64,000 nt of DNA. Origin: Ceratopteris richardii (Eukaryota > Streptophyta > Polypodiopsida > Polypodiales > Pteridaceae). The stretch is from positions 97,851,432 through 97,915,431 of the forward strand of contig CM035438.1 of NCBI GenBank assembly GCA_020310875.1, written 5' to 3'. The translations under genes were made by a program, and so were the position numbers. A model generated the notes under the pieces. That model was given only the letters and a program-made list of their open reading frames with translations, did no database searches and was not told where the DNA came from. The number at the start of each line of letters is the position of its first letter. Within the stretch, counting starts at the first letter, position 1. Positions 49,265 to 61,010 of this stretch are shown here, piece by piece.

Positions 49265-49559
49265 TGAAGTATTTCGATGGCGATGCACCACAGTGCGCTC
49301 TCCTTCTCGAGAGCTCCACGACGATATGCTCTGAGTAGAAAACCGAGCTCTGAGGCCGCACATAGTACTCTGCACTGAGGCTTATAATACGCAGAAAACA
49401 CAGTACACAGGGAGCACGAAGACAGACTTCTTAGGTCTTGCAAATGCGGTCGAACTTATAGTCTGTGACTGACCATGCCACTATATGTTTTATTAAAGAA
49501 CATATACAAAGAAGTGTCTGGTGGCCATTTGGCCTTTCACATGGACACTAAGGGTAACA
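49265..49559 (-). repeat. 3' LTR of CopE (left copy)
   Basis: On the plus strand it runs TGAAGTATTTCG to CTAAGGGTAACA, 295 bp, preceded by TTAAA. Confidence 0.93.
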
Positions 49560-49567
49560 ATCTCCCA

Positions 49568-52002
49568 CTAAAGGCCAATATGGCCAGAGTAACTATGGGA
49601 GAAAAAATAAAGAATGATAAAGAATACTTGAGTGTAAGTATACAAACTATACCTCCCACCTGATGGGCATGTTACACAGTATACAAGTGACTGTGTAGAC
49701 CCCATCAAGTGACAACAGTGTCGAAAGCTATCTTGTGGTAGAGCTTTAGTCAAAGCATCTGCAACATTATCTTGAGTGTGAACCTTCTCAAGAATAATGC
49801 TCTCAGTGGCTAAGAAATCTCTAATGAAGTGATACCTCACCTCAATGTGCTTGGTCTTTGCATGATAGACCGGATTCTTAGCCAAAGCAATGGCACTCTG
49901 ACTATCACTGAGCAATTGAGGTACATGCTCAGGTAAACCCATATCACAAGAAAGACAAGAAAGCCACAATGCTTCCTTACATGCCTCACTTGCTGCAACA
50001 TACTCTGCTTCTGTGGTGGAAACAGCTGTACATTCTTGAAGACGAGATCTCCAAGAGATAGCACCTCCAGCAAAATGAAAAATGTACCCTGATGTAGACT
50101 TACAATTGTCTACACAACCAGCATATTCAGAATCTGTGTAACCAATAATGGATGCTTTCCCTCTACCTAAGCATAGACACTTGTCCTTAGTGCCACTCAG
50201 ATATCTCAAAATCATTTTGACCGCTTCCCAATGTTTCTTGCCAGGATTAGACATATATCTGCTCACAACTCCCACTGCAAATGCAATGTCTGGTCTCGTA
50301 GCTACCATAGCATACATGAGACTACCAACAACAGACTGATAGGGAATTTTGGTCATGAATTCCTTTTCCTCATCTGATTTGGGGCAGTCATCCTTGCTCA
50401 ATTTCACATATGTGGATAAAGGTGTACTCAATGCCTTTCCACCCTGCATATTGAATCGATGAAGTACTTTGGATATGTACTCACTTTGAGACAAGTATAT
50501 GCATCTTTTACTCCTATCACGAGTAATGCGCATGCCAAGAATATGTTTGGCATCCCCCAAATCCTTCATATCAAATGTCTGACTCAACTTCTTTTTGAGA
50601 ATTGACAAATCATAAGAAGACTTCCCAATAATCAACATATCATCGACGTAAAGTATCAAGCATATCAAGCTGCCATCAGAACATCTCTTTGTGTAGAGAC
50701 AATGATCCTCATTGCTCGAAGAATAGCCTTGGCACTTCATAAAAGCATCAAACTTTTGGTACCACTGTCTAGGAGACTGTTTAAGTCCATACAAGCTCTT
50801 CTTGAGCTTACAAACTAGACTCTCCTTGCCAGGAACTACATAACCCTTTGGTTGTTCCATATATATCTCATCTGTAAGATCTCCATGCAAGAAAGCTGTT
50901 TTCACATCCATTTGGACTAGCTCTAAGTCCTCCATTGCAACGAATCCAAGCAATATGCGCAAAGTAGTCATCTTGACCACTGGAGAGAAGATTTCCTCAA
51001 AATCAACACCATGTTGTTGCTTAAAACCCTTTGCAACAAGTCATGCTTTACATTTTGGAGAAGCATTATCTGATGTGAATTTCAGCTTATATACCCATTT
51101 ACATGGTAAAGCTTTCCTGCCCTTTGGCAAAGGTACTAAGTCCCAAGTACCATTCTTGTGAATAGAATCCAACTCACTCTTCATGGCACGCTCCCACTTG
51201 ACATGATCCTCTGTCTGCATAGCCTCTTTGTAGCAAGAAGGCTCACCGACATCTGTTAGCATAACAAAATCTAAACCTGGAACATATCTATCAGGAGGAT
51301 ATGAGACACGTGCAGAACGTCTCAATGGTTGCTGAACAGGAACATGTGCAGACTGATCTGAATGGACATTCTCTTGAACATCCCTATGTGCAGCATTTTT
51401 ATGCATGCTAACTGGAGGACTAGTATCCTCAAACACCTCTCTTCTAACTTCAACCTCCTTAATGGGCTGTTTATGCGTCTTAGACTCATTAAAAATGACA
51501 TCACTACTTCTGATCACTGATCGTGTTTCAGGATCCCATAAGCGATATCCAGATTGTCCTTCTCAACCATATCCAAGAAAAATGCATTTCTTTGACTTAT
51601 GGTCCAACTTTTGTCTAAGATTCTTGGGTATATGAACATATGCTCCACACCCAAAAACTCGAAGATGATCCTAATCCAAAGCTCTTCTGCACTTTCATAG
51701 TCTAATATTGTAAAGTAAACATTATCTGCCAGGTGCAAGCGAATGGTAGACCTGGCCATTTCATCTAACTCATCCCAATCATCTTCATCTATGTCAACAG
51801 GCTTCTTTGAAATCCCATTTACTGGATTCCATTGCGTCTTTTGAATCAGCACATCTTTAATCTGATTCTTCCATAGAGCAAAGTTTGTGCCATCAAATTT
51901 TTGGATCTCAAAATGGTCTTTGCCCTGCAAGTTATAGCTCCTCCTCGGAACACTAGCACTAGACCCTGATCCACCGGATGTGCCTGAGACCTCTGATGCC
52001 AT
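49568..52002 (-). pseudogene. CopE gag-pol coding region, incomplete
   Basis: Minus strand, high to low. Gag begins at 52002 with MASEVSGTSGGSGSS, then FEIQKFDGTNFALWKNQI. Integrase-end residues (DVIFNESKTHKQP), a proline-rich linker and reverse transcriptase follow: LPCKWVYKLKF (about 51095), MDVKTAFLHGDL (about 50910), KSLYGLKQSPRQWYQKF (about 50790), YVDDMLIIG (about 50645). RNase H has STTEAEYVAAS (about 50005) and KTKHIEVRYHFIRDFL (about 49840). The reverse transcriptase to RNase H part is long and open for about 470 codons. Other modules are absent, and the element could not make a full polyprotein. Confidence 0.9.
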
Positions 52003-53192
52003 GATTGTAGAGAATGGAATTGAATGATAATGGAGCTAGAAAGTCCAGACACCAACAAATAAGTGTATCAAGGAGTAAATCGACCACTGTATAGTTGACT
52101 AAACCAAAAATCTGGATAAATTTTGCCACAGTATCCTCTGCAAAATTAGCATATGACCAGTGTCAAAGTATCATAAAATTGCAAGTACTAACATGTCTAC
52201 CTCCATAGTGAATCACTGACTCCACTGCATATAATCAGTTACCCAATAGAAGCCAACTAGGCTTATCGAGCACCTATGAACAACTATCATACATCTCCTA
52301 TGGCGAGGCTGGGTAAGTCTTCCACCTGCATCACCGAAGAGACCCCGACATCTGGGTGTCTCCCAGTTAAGAAAACCTCACCACGACCCTCTTTATCAAA
52401 CGTAAAAGGATTTATGCAAAGAACGTAACCGCTATATCAATGACCACATGGACGTACATAAGCGGTAGCCACAGAAGCGTACATGGTGTGTATGTGCTCA
52501 ATATATGCAGTAAAATGACACTAAAAGGCTGAATACACAGCCCAAAAAACTAGCCAATAACACCTGCAAGTGTCTGTCAACTCTGATGTTTTAGGCTTTA
52601 AAAACGTGCATAAATTTGCAGTGACTGCACCCACCAAAACTGAAAACCCCTCGAGAAACCTATAGTTTTACGAGTGTGGCTAAAAATACAGCCCCAAAGG
52701 TTGATATTTATTGTCTGAGAAGTACAAGGAACACTCTTCTTGATGTTCTTGGACCTGTGTGAAGAGAACTATGTGCGAAAAAAGTGCTCTGAAATGGCTC
52801 CAAAAACACCCCAAAATTGCTTCAGAAATAGGCTTTGAAAGCAAAAATGAAGCTTTGAGGGACCAAATTTTGTTCAAGGTAATGTCAACCTTAGTCTGTC
52901 CCCTTCTTCAAACACCACAAGAGTGTAGCTTAGTGGCAAGAGATTGCCACGGTTAAGCGAGCTCTGGGGGGAACAGTACTGGGATGGGTGACCTCCCGGG
53001 AAGTACTGGGAACCTCTATATTCCTTGATCGTTGAGGTCCTCCCTCGCGCGCAGCCAACGGTGACTTCGGTGACTCGGATGACAAGGTATGCCAAGCTCT
53101 ATGCCTTGGTCGCCGCCTTTGGAGAAAGCGGGGTGCTCGCTTCGCTCGCACAAAAGGAACAAAGCTTTTGCCTCAAACTGCTCTGATACCAG
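52003..53192 (-). other. CopE leader, about 1.2 kb
   Basis: Non-coding between the primer site and gag. It contains a GC-richer section (about 53010-53160) and, on the opposite strand, the 5S-like and tRNA-like segment at 52921-53010. No protein domain is seen. Confidence 0.7.
52921..53010 (+). ncRNA. 5S rRNA-like 3' half with a tRNA-like A box just upstream (Pol III promoter relic)
   Basis: From about 52951, GGTTAAGCGAGCTCTGGG...AGTACTGGGATGGG and TGACCTCCCGGGAAGT align with the 3' half of plant 5S rRNA (GTTAAGCGTGCTTGGG...AGTACTAGGATGGG, TGACCTCCTGGGAAGT), with only scattered differences over about 55 bases. This span holds the internal control region (box A, intermediate element, box C) used by TFIIIA and RNA polymerase III. 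The 5' half of 5S is absent. Instead TAGCTTAGTGG (52926-52936) looks like a tRNA A box. It may be a SINE-like or Cassandra-like insertion. It lies antisense to CopE. It is not a functional rRNA gene. Confidence 0.7.
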
Positions 53193-53491
53193 TGAAGCAT
53201 TTCGATGGCAATGCACCATAGTGCGCTTTCCTTCTCGAGAGCTCCACGACGACATGCTCTGAGTAGAAAACCGAGCTCTGAGGCCACACACAGTACTCCG
53301 CACAGAGGCTTATAATACGCAAAAAACACAGTACATAGGGAGCACGAAGACAGACTTCTTAGGTCTTGCAAATGCGGTCAAACTTACAGTCTGTCACGGA
53401 CTGACCAGGCCACTATATGTTTTATTAAAGAACATATACAAGGAAGTGTCCGGTGGCCATTTGGCCTTTCACATGGACACTAAGGGTAACA
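53193..53491 (-). repeat. 5' LTR of CopE (right copy)
   Basis: 299 bp, starting TGAAGCATTTCG on the plus strand and ending GGGTAACA, followed by TTAAA. Confidence 0.93.
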
Positions 53492-53496
53492 TTAAA

Positions 53497-53938
53497 TTCT
53501 AGTTTTCCATTTCCATGCATGTGCTTTTACATGGAATATGCTTATGATTGTTCAATGATAGGACATGTGATTGGCCATCCATGTCTATTTTATTCTTATC
53601 AACTGAGGTCAGCTGCTTGTCAATCGGGAGGCATGTTATACTTTATGGAATAATGGAATGTTAAAGGGATTTTAATGTCTTGAAGTTTTAATGTGATTGT
53701 GTTATGATTTAATAGGTGGAGAATCATGAGGGCATGAACGCGTGTGGATATTTAAAAGATAATATTTTATATATTTTTGTAAAAATAGTAGATCACTTAG
53801 AAAGTGATGTTTTGTAAATAAAGCATATTTTCATAAATGCATACTTTTCAAAACACCACCCTCATGTATCTTCTATTCAGAACGTAATAAAAATACCTAT
53901 AAATACACGTACTTTGATAGACTTATCCATCAGAGTAT
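53497..53938 (+). other. GypI non-coding segment between CopE and CopA-5
   Basis: AT-rich with no domain. It continues directly from the GypI stop region across the CopE target duplication. CCTATAAATACACG near 53896 is a plausible TATA region of an LTR. Confidence 0.5.
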
Positions 53939-54146
53939 TGTTGATATATTTAGGTAGTGATGTGTGTGAACACACTAGGACCACTGGGGCACTTTTTTCC
54001 CTCTTTAGGAGGTTTTTTTCCCTGACTGTATATATGCCTATTGCCCTAATGGGCTACTTATCTTTGTACATTCTAGTGGTAATACATTCAGTGTGTGTTG
54101 TGCTCCAAGCTTGTTCGTGTGCTTCCGTAGATGTCTAACTCCAACA
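53939..54146 (+). repeat. 5' LTR of CopA-5
   Basis: TGTTGATATATT to CTCCAACA, 208 bp, shorter than the 231-bp LTR of CopA-2. Confidence 0.92.
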
Positions 54147-54502
54147 ATTGGTATCAAAGCAGGTCGTCGCTTCATCTAGGGTGTCGTCAACACTCCTCCG
54201 GTTGCAGTCTCAAAATCGCACAAATTTTGGTGAGCATACTCAAGGTGTTTCAGAGATCAAAATTGCTTCAGTTTGTGGTGCCAAAATCGCGATCTGAGCT
54301 CATTTCGGCCTTCGAACACACTATTGCAACACTTGTGTAGGCCATTTTGTCTTTTTGTGCTAAAGCTATATGCCACTTTTGGTTCGCCAGTATAAGCATC
54401 TCGAAGTCTGCTACAGGTTTAATAGAATTCGTTCAGGCAGTTCTGCTCAACTTTTTGAGATACAGTCAATTTTTTGCATCAAGGTATTTTAGTCATCGGC
54501 CA

Positions 54503-57500
54503 TGGTTGAAAGCAGTGATGTATTTCGTATGTTGGTTGTTGAGGATAAGTTGGATGGTACCAACTACCCGTTGTGGGCTTATATGATGCGACATGTATTG
54601 GTTGCAAAAGGACTATGGAAGATTGTGTAGGGTGTTGAAAAACATCCTATCACACCTGCAACTATTACAATTGCAAGTACTAAAGCTGATGCAAAAGGTG
54701 TTGAAGATGATGATATTCTGCATATTTTTGTTCGTGCTGCGGTTTTTGCTGCACCTATTATAGAGCAAATTCGTTGGGATGGCAAAGATGCACAGGCACC
54801 TGCATTGATAGCTTTGTCCATCAAACGTGCCATTATTCCTCACATTTTCTCTTGCATAATAGAAAAGGATGCTTGGGATACACTTACGACATTGTACCAA
54901 GCTAGGAATGAGGCTCGTGTTGCTTACCTCTGAAAACAGTTGGAGAGTGAGCACATGAATGAAGGTGATTCTATGGAATTTTTTTTAACAAAGATCAAAG
55001 ACTTGAAGGAACATTTGATTTTTGCTCATGAGGTTATACCAGATAGCTCACTTGTGTAGATCATTCTGAATGGTCTTCTTGATTCATATCAAAGTTTTGC
55101 TTCTACTCTTCGATTTGATGAAAGGAAATCCAAATGCCTTCTCATTTGAGGAGTTAGTCTCTGTTCTGTTGCAAGAAGATCAGTCCTGGCAGAACAGGTC
55201 CATTATGGGTGTTACAGATCAAGCTTTCCTAGCTAGTCAAAAGGGCAAAGGAAAATGGAGCTCTTCAACTAGTAAGCAAAAATCTGCTAATTCTGCACAA
55301 TCGAAGAGGGAAGACAAAGATGAAAAGAAATCAGAAAAGCAGAATATGTTCTACAAGTACTGTAAAGAAAATGATCATATCATAAAGAACTATCCAAAAC
55401 TAGCTGCTAAAGAGGCAAAGAAGAAAGAGGCTGGAATGGTTGTTGCAGAGGCCTCTACACCAAAAACATAGTCTACTAATCTTGTGCAAGAAGAAGAATG
55501 GGTGTTCACTACTTTTGTATTTTTGACCCATCTTCTCATGAGCAGTGCATGTCTGTAGTAGACTCAGATGTTTGGTACTTTGATAGTGGGGTGACCAAAC
55601 ATATTACCTCGCAGCACAGTTTCTTCTCTTCAGTCGAGCCTACCCCTACAGGGAATATTGTTACATGTGCCAACAAATCCTCTTATCCTATTATGGCAAT
55701 TGGTAAGATCATTTTGACTATTTCTGATGGTAATTCTTTCACTTTGTCAGATGCTTTCTTTGTGCCAGGGATCAAGAAGAATCTGTTATCACTTTCTACA
55801 TTAGCCAAGATTGGCTTGGTTGTGAAATTTATTGACGACAAATGTATGCTTCATGATCTGTCAAATGGCGATGTTATTATTGCTTCTGGCATTTTATGTT
55901 GTGGGCTATATAAGCTCATAGACTATGAAAAATTAGTGAACGATTTGGCACGTGCAACACATGATTCTCAGGCTATGTGAGATGTAAAGCTTTGGTATGC
56001 ATGCTTTGGTCATCTGATCTTTGCTAGTTTTCTACGCCTGCAGAAATCTGAAATGGTGTCCTATTTGCCCAAATTTGAGGCACCTAGTAAACATGTATGC
56101 GAAGGTTGTATTTTGTACAAAATGCAGCGTTCCTCATTTCCAAAAGATGGTTCAATTTGGGATACTCAGAAATTGAAGCTTCTTCATAGCGATGTCTGTG
56201 GTCCTATGCAAACACCCTCTTTTGGAATTATCTTTACTTCGTGACTTTGATTGATGATTTTTCTAGGCATGCATGGGTATATCCACTCAAAGCAAAGCAC
56301 GAAGTGTTTATGTGCTTCAAACAGTTTCTAGTTTTGGCTGAAAACATGTCAACATGTAAATTGGGTACCCTCTGTTCTGATAAGGGGGGAATATATGTCT
56401 TCTAATTTTAATGCATTTCTGGCTGAACGTGGGATAAAACACCAGTGTATAGTGCCATATACACCTGAACAGAATGGATTTGCTTAAAGAAGAATAGGTC
56501 ACTCATGGAGATGGCGAGGTGTATGGTCAAGATTCAGGCTTTACCACATAGTTTCTGGCTTGAGGCTGTCATGTGTGTAGCATATGTACTTAACAGGTGT
56601 CCCACTAAAGCACTACAGTCTATCACTCCATATGAGGCTTGGCATGATTGCAAGCCATCTGTTGCTCATCTACGTGTTTTTGGTTGTTTGGCATATGCAT
56701 TAGTGCTTGAACAACATCACAAAAAATTGGATGATAAAGTAGTAAAATGTATTTTTGTTGGGTACAGTTCTGAAAGTAAAGACTATCGTCTGTATCATCC
56801 ATAGACTAAATGCATTTTGGTTAGCCGTGATGTTGTTTTTGTGGAAGATGCTATTCATCCATTGCATTCATGTACTAAGGAGACATCTGTTAGCTCCAAA
56901 GACATGTATGATACTTTGTTGCCTCTTTTTATAGGCGGACATTCTAGTGTTGTTCCTAATGAGGCAACTTCTCAGCCTTTGCAGGTTTCATGTGATGATG
57001 CAGATCATCCCATTTTTTATGCAGATTTACATGATGCACTTGTTGATGAGAGAGTTGATATTGAGGAGGCAAAAACTATGCCAAAATGGCTGGCGCATAC
57101 TTTGTGTGATAGCAAATTAGATGCACCTCTATCATATCATACTTGATCAAGCTCTCATAGTGCCTCTTTTGCATTAGATTGCTATGCTATGGTTGCATCT
57201 AGTCTCTATGATGAGACTGAGCCTATTTCAATTGATGAAGCACGAAATTCAGAAAATTGGATGCCTGCTATGCAATCTGAATATGATGCTATAATGAAGA
57301 ATGGTACTTGGTCTTTATGTGACTTTCCTCCTGGCAAGAAGGCCATTGGCACTAAGTGGGTATACAAGCTGAAGCGTAAACTTGATGGTACAGTTGAGAG
57401 GTATAAGGCTAGGCTTGTTGCAAAGGGTAATGCATGGGAAAGAGGCATTGATTTTGATTAAACCTTTGCTCCTACTTGCCGAATGACTACTGTTCATAGC

Positions 57501-58648
57501 ATCTGTGCACTTGCAACCCATCATGGTTGGAATGTACATCAACTCGACATTAAAACAACATTTCTGAATGGTGACTTGCATGAAGAAGTGTATGTTTTTT
57601 TTAGCCCTATGGCATTGTGTAGGAAGGGCATGAAAACCAGGTTTGCAGGTTAAAGAAGGCATTATATGGTTTAAAGCAAGCACCACGTGGTTGGTATGAA
57701 AAGATACATGCCTATCTAAGTGCACATGGTTTTGGGAACAATCCAACTGAAAGCACCTTATATATTAAGTGTGCTAATGATATACTTCTGATCATTGTGG
57801 TGTATGTTGATGACATGCTGCTCACTCGTCCTCATGAGAAGCATATTGCTGATATCAAGGCTGATTTACATGCCTCATTTGAGATGTCTGATTTGGGGCA
57901 TTTGCATCATTATTTGGGCATTCAGTTTATGCACGTTGATGGTGGAATGGCTTTGTGTCAAATGAAATATATTGACACATTATTGCAACGTTTTGGCCTT
58001 GAAGACTGTAACCTATTGCCACTCCTATGGAGACAGGTTTACGATTGAGTCTTCATGATGCTAGAGATGCATTTGATGTTGTTCTCTATCAACAGGATGT
58101 TGAATGCTTGATTTACTTATGCATTATTCGTCTAGACATTCAGTTTGTTGCCTCATAGATGAGCAGATTTATGCATTGCCCAGGAGTCAAGCATTGGTAG
58201 GCAGTTAAGTGCATCTTTCACTAGTTGAGTGGGACTCGGCTACTTGGGTTGCTTTATCCCAAGGGGGGATCACTACTGCAAGATTTGCATGCTTTTTCTG
58301 CCTCTGATTGGGTTGGTTGCTATGGCACTTGTCGGTCAACTAGTGGATTTTGCTTCGTGCTTGGTAGCTCATGTATATCTTGGTTGAGTAAGAAGCAGCC
58401 TATTGTGGCCACTTCTAGTTGTGAGGCTGAGTATAGGGAAGCTTTCACAGTGATTGTTGAGTGTGTGTGGCTTAGACGCCTTATGGCTGATTTGGGTGTT
58501 GGTCAGGGAGAGGTTCTCTACTAGGGAGATCAGGTTGGCATATGTGCCCACGCAGGAGAACATTGCAGACCTTTTCACAAAGGCTCTGCCTAGGGAGAAG
58601 TTTGAAGCTTTCCACAAAGCTTTGGGCTTACTTCTTTTTGTGGAGTGA
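54503..58648 (+). pseudogene. CopA-5 gag-pol coding region
   Basis: Decayed copia polyprotein that parallels CopA-2 throughout. Seen: gag LDGTNYPLWAYMM (about 54555); knuckle remnant YKYCKENDHIIKN (about 55355); protease region FDSGVTKHITSQ (about 55580); FVPGIKKNLLS (about 55760); integrase HSDVCGPMQTPSF (about 56185) and ALPHSFWLEAVMC (about 56535); reverse transcriptase GTKWVYKLKRK (about 57350) and YVDDMLL (about 57800); RNase H SSCEAEYREA (about 58415). It is multiply broken and not functional. Confidence 0.9.
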
Positions 58649-58722
58649 TTTCCACATAGCTTGGCACTTCCTTATACATGAGTGTCAGATCCTTGTTCAC
58701 CGCACCACTCCCAGGGGGGATT

Positions 58723-58949
58723 TGTTGATATATTTAGGTAGTGATGTGTGTGAACACACTAGTACCACCGGGATACTTTTTCCCTCTTGAGGATTTTTTT
58801 TCCCCGACTTGTATATATGCCTATTGCCCTAACGGGCTACTTATCTTTGTACATTTTAGTGGTAATACATTCAGTATTGTGTGTTGTGCTCCAAGCTTCT
58901 TCTTCTTCCTTGTGTTGTTCGTGTGCTTCTGTAGATGTCTAACTCAACA
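58723..58949 (+). repeat. 3' LTR of CopA-5
   Basis: TGTTGATATATT to AACTCAACA, 227 bp, followed by AGTAT. Confidence 0.92.
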
Positions 58950-59130
58950 AGTATGTGGGGGGAGATTGTACCCAATATTCTGTTTAGTCGTCTCTATCTC
59001 TCTCTCTCTATTATGTGCATGCATTCTTCTCATATTTCATTATTGTATTATCTCTACATACGTGCATCTACAAGATTTAGTCAACAATATCATTATGAAC
59101 AAGTTGAAATTTATGAGCATATCAAAGTGA

Positions 59131-60517
59131 ACCATCTTTAGGGAAGGAATAACTCTTCATTTTGCCCAAAATATAACCTTCACATACATGTTTACAAGGT
59201 GCCTCAAGTTTGGACAGAGATTACACCATTTTAAGTTTCTATAGGTGTAGCAAACTAGCATGATTCAAATATCCAAAGCGTGCATGCCAAAGCTTTGCAT
59301 CTGAGATAGCCAAAAAATCTTGAACTACACATGTTGAATCATTCATAGATTTTTCATAGTCTATGAGCTTATACAACCCATGACATAAAATTCCAAAAGC
59401 AATAATAACATTGCCATTTGAAAGATTATGAATTGTACATCTGTGATCAACAATTTTGACAACCAAGCCTATCCTGGTTAATGTTGAAAATGACAACTGA
59501 TTTTTCTTGATCCCTAGTAGAAACAAAGCATATGATAATGTGAAATAACTACCATCAGTAGTAGTCAGAATGATCTTATGAACTCCCATTGTAGGCCATT
59601 AATGACAGTCTACACAAATGACAGTGAGAAGCAAAATTGTTATATGAATTTGGAAGGCCATTAATGACAGTCTACACAAATGAACAATCTAGAAAGATCT
59701 TTTCAACGGGAATAAACTATTCCTTTAAATCTTTTATCTTTTTCACAAAATTGTTCATACAGTTTCCTTCATCAATGTGCTCACTCTCCAATTGTTTTTA
59801 GAGGTAAGCTCATCTTCAACACCATCCGCATCACCTTCAATAACTTTATGTGCAGGTGTAATAGAACATTTCTCAACAAACTTCATAATATTCCACAACC
59901 CTTTGCTACCAATACATGTACCATCCAACTTATTCTCAATAGCCAACATACGGAATATATAATTGCTTTCAATCATGACAAGTGACTAAATACCATGATA
60001 CTAAAATTTTAACAAAAACACCTTGTCGAGCTCTACTAAACATGTAGTAGAATTCAAGATCCTAATACTCCTGAATCAAAATTGGTATATAATTTTGGCA
60101 CAAAAGGGGAAAATTTTCCTCCGTAATTGCTACAATAGTGTGTTTGCAAGACAAAATGAGCTCACATCAAAAGTGAAGTTGTTTTGAACTCTTAATTTCC
60201 ATGAGTATGCTTACCATTTTTCATGCAATGTTGAGACTATGACTCAAAGCGTTTTGGTGACCACCTATATGAAGCTATGGCCTACTTAGATGCTAATTAG
60301 TGAAGTTTGAGATCTATGAACCAACAACACAAGGAAGGAGAAGAAGTTTGGAGCACAATGTAATATACAAATGTATTACCAAGTGAATGTAGAAAAATCA
60401 AGTGGCCCATTAGGCTTACAGAATCATATGGGGGGGGGGGAACCTCCAAAAGAGGGAAAAAATTGTCGTGGTGGTCCTAAGTGTGTTCATCCACATCAGT
60501 ACTGAAATAAATCAACA
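59131..60517 (-). mobile_element. CopA-6: 5' part of a CopA element, minus strand
   Basis: The reverse complement matches CopA from the 5' LTR (about 60320-60517, TGTTGATTTATT at its outer end) through leader, gag (DNKLDGTCIGSKGLWNIM near 59900), protease (MGVHKIILTTTDGSYFTL, LLGIKKNQLS near 59540) and pre-integrase region (LWHARFGYLNHASL), stopping near 59131. It covers almost the same 5' portion as CopA-4, in opposite orientation. A run of ten or so Gs lies near 60430 in the LTR. It is old, with many breaks. Confidence 0.88.
59594..59683. repeat. 28-bp direct repeat in CopA-6
   Basis: GGCCATTAATGACAGTCTAC and the next eight bases occur at 59594-59621 and again at 59656-59683, a period of 62 bp. 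A small local duplication. Confidence 0.85.
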
Positions 60518-60925
60518 AAGGAGAGCGTTTCATAAGGATCTATTCCTTGAGACTGAAATTAACAAAGGTAGATCTTTCTTAAAATCAGAATCCTTATCAA
60601 ATACGAAGAGGACATCAAAAGGAAGAAGCTTTGATTGTTCCTGAAGAGTGGTGGGTCGGGAAGGCAGGAAAAAACTTCAAATGAAATGTGCACATTCCTG
60701 AAGAAGAAACAAAGTAGAGAAATTCTTCCTAGATTAATTGACAACAATTGTGTTCAATGCAATTGAGGAGAGGAAAACTAAAACAACTTTGCTACACTTT
60801 TTAAGCTTTCTAATATGCTTTTTCCGTGGAGGCATGATTGCATGGCTTGTTTCTCAAAGGTCAGAGATGAAAGAAATCCTTCAAGGCATTGCATACTCTC
60901 TTCATTGGTCATTATTGAGCTGCAA
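60518..60925. other. Unassigned stretch
   Basis: No confident domain or repeat. It may belong with the LINE-like trace just to the right. Confidence 0.3.
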
Positions 60926-61010
60926 GATCTGAGAAGATATCGACACCCTCCCCAAAGGTAAAAGCTTGGGTGCTGATGTGGCATTCACCAAGCTTTTCTT
61001 GTCAACGATC
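60926..61010 (+). pseudogene. Possible LINE reverse-transcriptase trace
   Basis: The plus strand reads DIDTLPKGKSLGADVAFTKL, which resembles the LPKGKSPGPDGI segment near the start of plant LINE reverse transcriptases (RVT_1). The match is short and flanking frames do not extend it, so this is a weak call. If real, it is a small, heavily decayed LINE remnant. Confidence 0.3.

Larger units (their letters stand above)
49265..53491 (-). mobile_element. CopE: minus-strand Ty1/copia element in GypI
   Basis: LTRs at 49265-49559 (295 bp) and 53193-53491 (299 bp) are flanked by a perfect target duplication (TTAAA at 49260-49264 and 53492-53496). On the minus strand the primer site TGGTATCAGAG (53181-53191) abuts the right LTR and a purine tract AGTGGGAGAT abuts the left LTR. 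LTRs differ by about 5-6% by eye, so it is older than CopF, CopA-2 and CopG. The coding region is incomplete: gag start and reverse transcriptase plus RNase H are seen, the middle is not. The long leader carries a 5S rRNA-like segment. Confidence 0.94.
53939..58949 (+). mobile_element. CopA-5: full-span but decayed CopA element
   Basis: LTRs at 53939-54146 (208 bp) and 58723-58949 (227 bp) are flanked by a perfect target duplication (AGTAT at 53934-53938 and 58950-58954). The primer-site region reads TTGGTATCAAAGC, one base from the family consensus, and a purine tract AGGGGGGAT precedes the 3' LTR. The LTRs differ by substitutions and length changes, so it is much older than CopA-2. All copia domains are represented in order, but the element is broken in well over ten places. 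Confidence 0.94.
47528..59086 (+). mobile_element. GypI: fragment of a Ty3/gypsy element, interrupted by CopE and CopA-5
   Basis: Three segments are assigned: 47528-49259 (end of pol), 53497-53938 and 58955-59086. They are separated by CopE and CopA-5, each with its own target duplication, so the three pieces were once contiguous. Pol content is RNase H end, integrase and a chromodomain-like tail. The last two segments are probably the 3' non-coding region and LTR; TATA-like CCTATAAATACA near 53895 and an AACA end at 59086 fit that. The left part of the element is missing and it is broken in many places. Confidence 0.75.

Noticed and set aside
52951-53010. Functional 5S rRNA gene
   Set aside because: Only the 3' half of 5S is present, with changes and no proper 5' part, and it lies inside a copia leader.
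53016-53371. Overlapping minus-strand frames rich in Arg and Ser
   Set aside because: They cover the CopE LTR and GC-rich leader. The LTR part recurs at 49255-49443. No domain.
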